From Syntrophaceae bacterium UBA3084 (GTDB lineage Bacteria; Desulfobacterota; Syntrophia; Syntrophales; UBA6807): 6,316 nt of DNA. The stretch spans positions 1-6,316 of the forward strand of contig DFBI01000127.1 of NCBI GenBank assembly GCA_002367335.1, read 5' to 3'. A program made the position numbers and the translations under genes. Under the pieces are notes generated by a model that ran no database searches, was not told the origin of the DNA, and saw only the letters and a program-made list of their open reading frames with translations. Positions 5,927 through 6,316 of this stretch are shown piece after piece; position 1 is the first letter of the stretch, and every line of letters starts with the position of its first letter.

Positions 5927-6213
5927 CTTCAGATCGGTTTTGCCACCGCTTATAACCTTATCAACAACAATTATCAACCTTTTTGTTGGAGAGCACAGGG
6001 TCAAACCTTGACTATTGACTAACCTCTTGAGTTCCATGACCCCAAAGCATCTATACTTGTCGACAGTTAAGGTCTGACGCCATTAGACTTTAATTCAGGC
6101 TCATCTCCCATTCAGTTGAAGGAAAGACAAGGTATTTATAGTGAAATCAAACAGAATGGACATCCGGTATAAGTTTGTCTCCCAAAATAAACTTTACCAA
6201 AAGGAGACCCGTG
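5927..6213. other. Intergenic stretch without a gene
   Basis: I see no convincing coding region on either strand here. It holds the REP-like pair at 5998-6080 and, towards the right, probably the left end of the insertion sequence whose transposase starts at 6214. A stretch beginning GGCTCATCTCCC at 6098 could be the terminal inverted repeat, since ISL3-type ends often start with GGCTC. This cannot be tested without the right end. Confidence 0.5.
5998..6080. repeat. REP-like inverted pair (two imperfect 22-nt arms)
   Basis: The arms at 5998-6019 (GGGTCAAACCTTGAC...) and 6059-6080 (complement reads GCGTCAGACCTTAAC...) agree at 17 of 22 positions in inverted orientation, around a 39-nt spacer. 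The GGGTCAGACCTTG core resembles palindromic units I associate with REP-associated tyrosine transposases in deltaproteobacteria. No such transposase is in the window. The assignment to that class is inference. Confidence 0.55.
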
Positions 6214-6316
6214 ATGTCCGAACTCAGTACAGCGCCTTATTCCCCCTTTCGTCGAATCAAAATTACTCAACAACACATTTCCGTCGATGTTTCTGCCGCG
6301 CAGATTGTCTCCGGGC
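6214..6316 (+). CDS. N-terminus of a probable transposase (ISL3-like), cut by the window edge
   Basis: The frame is open from ATG at 6214 to the window end: 34 codons beginning MSELSTAPYSPFRRIKI and reaching ISVDVSAAQIVSG. AAGGAG lies 8 nt upstream, so the start is well supported. The pattern of a short variable head, then a beta-strand-like ISVD segment before an expected zinc-ribbon, resembles ISL3-family transposases. None of the zinc-binding Cys or DDE residues are within the window, so the family call is tentative; it could be another small protein. The helicase gene is divergent, about 390 bp to the left. Confidence 0.5.
   Translation, partial: MSELSTAPYSPFRRIKITQQHISVDVSAAQIVSG

Noticed and set aside
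5958..5979. Two DnaA-box-like motifs (TTATCAACA and TTATCAACC)
   Set aside because: Each differs from the TTATCCACA consensus, there are only two, and no origin-type genes or AT-rich repeats accompany them.
1..6316. CRISPR array, tRNA or rRNA genes
   Set aside because: No regularly spaced direct repeats and no tRNA cloverleaf or rRNA-like sequence were found on reading both strands.

Overview
The window looks like chromosomal DNA from a Gram-negative bacterium, most likely a deltaproteobacterium (Desulfobacterota). That placement is an inference. It rests on the type of Rel, amidase and DEAD-box proteins, on a small secreted protein with a C-terminal GWG...LGIKPGS motif of a kind I associate with that group, and on the density of short palindromic repeats. 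No rRNA or other marker gene is present to fix the taxonomy.

Left part, plus strand (1-2180): the C-terminal two thirds of a long RelA/SpoT-type (p)ppGpp enzyme, cut by the window edge, then a signal-peptide-bearing N-acetylmuramoyl-L-alanine amidase (Amidase_3). They lie 62 bp apart and are probably co-transcribed. One sets the stringent-response alarmone level and the other cuts cell-wall peptide stems. A hairpin plus T7 tract, built from a palindromic repeat, follows and may end this operon.

Middle part, minus strand (2451-4020): a gene for a small, secreted, lysine-rich protein of unknown function. Just upstream of it lies a decayed group II intron. Its reverse transcriptase/maturase has lost the catalytic core and carries two frameshifts and a stop, but a domain V-like hairpin is still recognisable. 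A 46-bp palindrome with 16-bp perfect arms follows.

Right part (4021-6316): a DEAD-box RNA helicase with a C-terminal DbpA-type RNA-binding domain on the minus strand, with a recognisable promoter. The -35 element of that promoter lies inside a strong minus-strand intrinsic terminator whose own gene is not visible. Beyond it are a REP-like inverted pair and, at the window edge, the first 34 codons of a plus-strand ORF that is probably an ISL3-like transposase.

Overall this is housekeeping DNA with an accessory strip of decayed and repeated elements. I found no convincing new multi-gene system. The points most worth a second look are the stepwise decay of the intron, the promoter/terminator overlap upstream of the helicase gene, and the REP-like pair.
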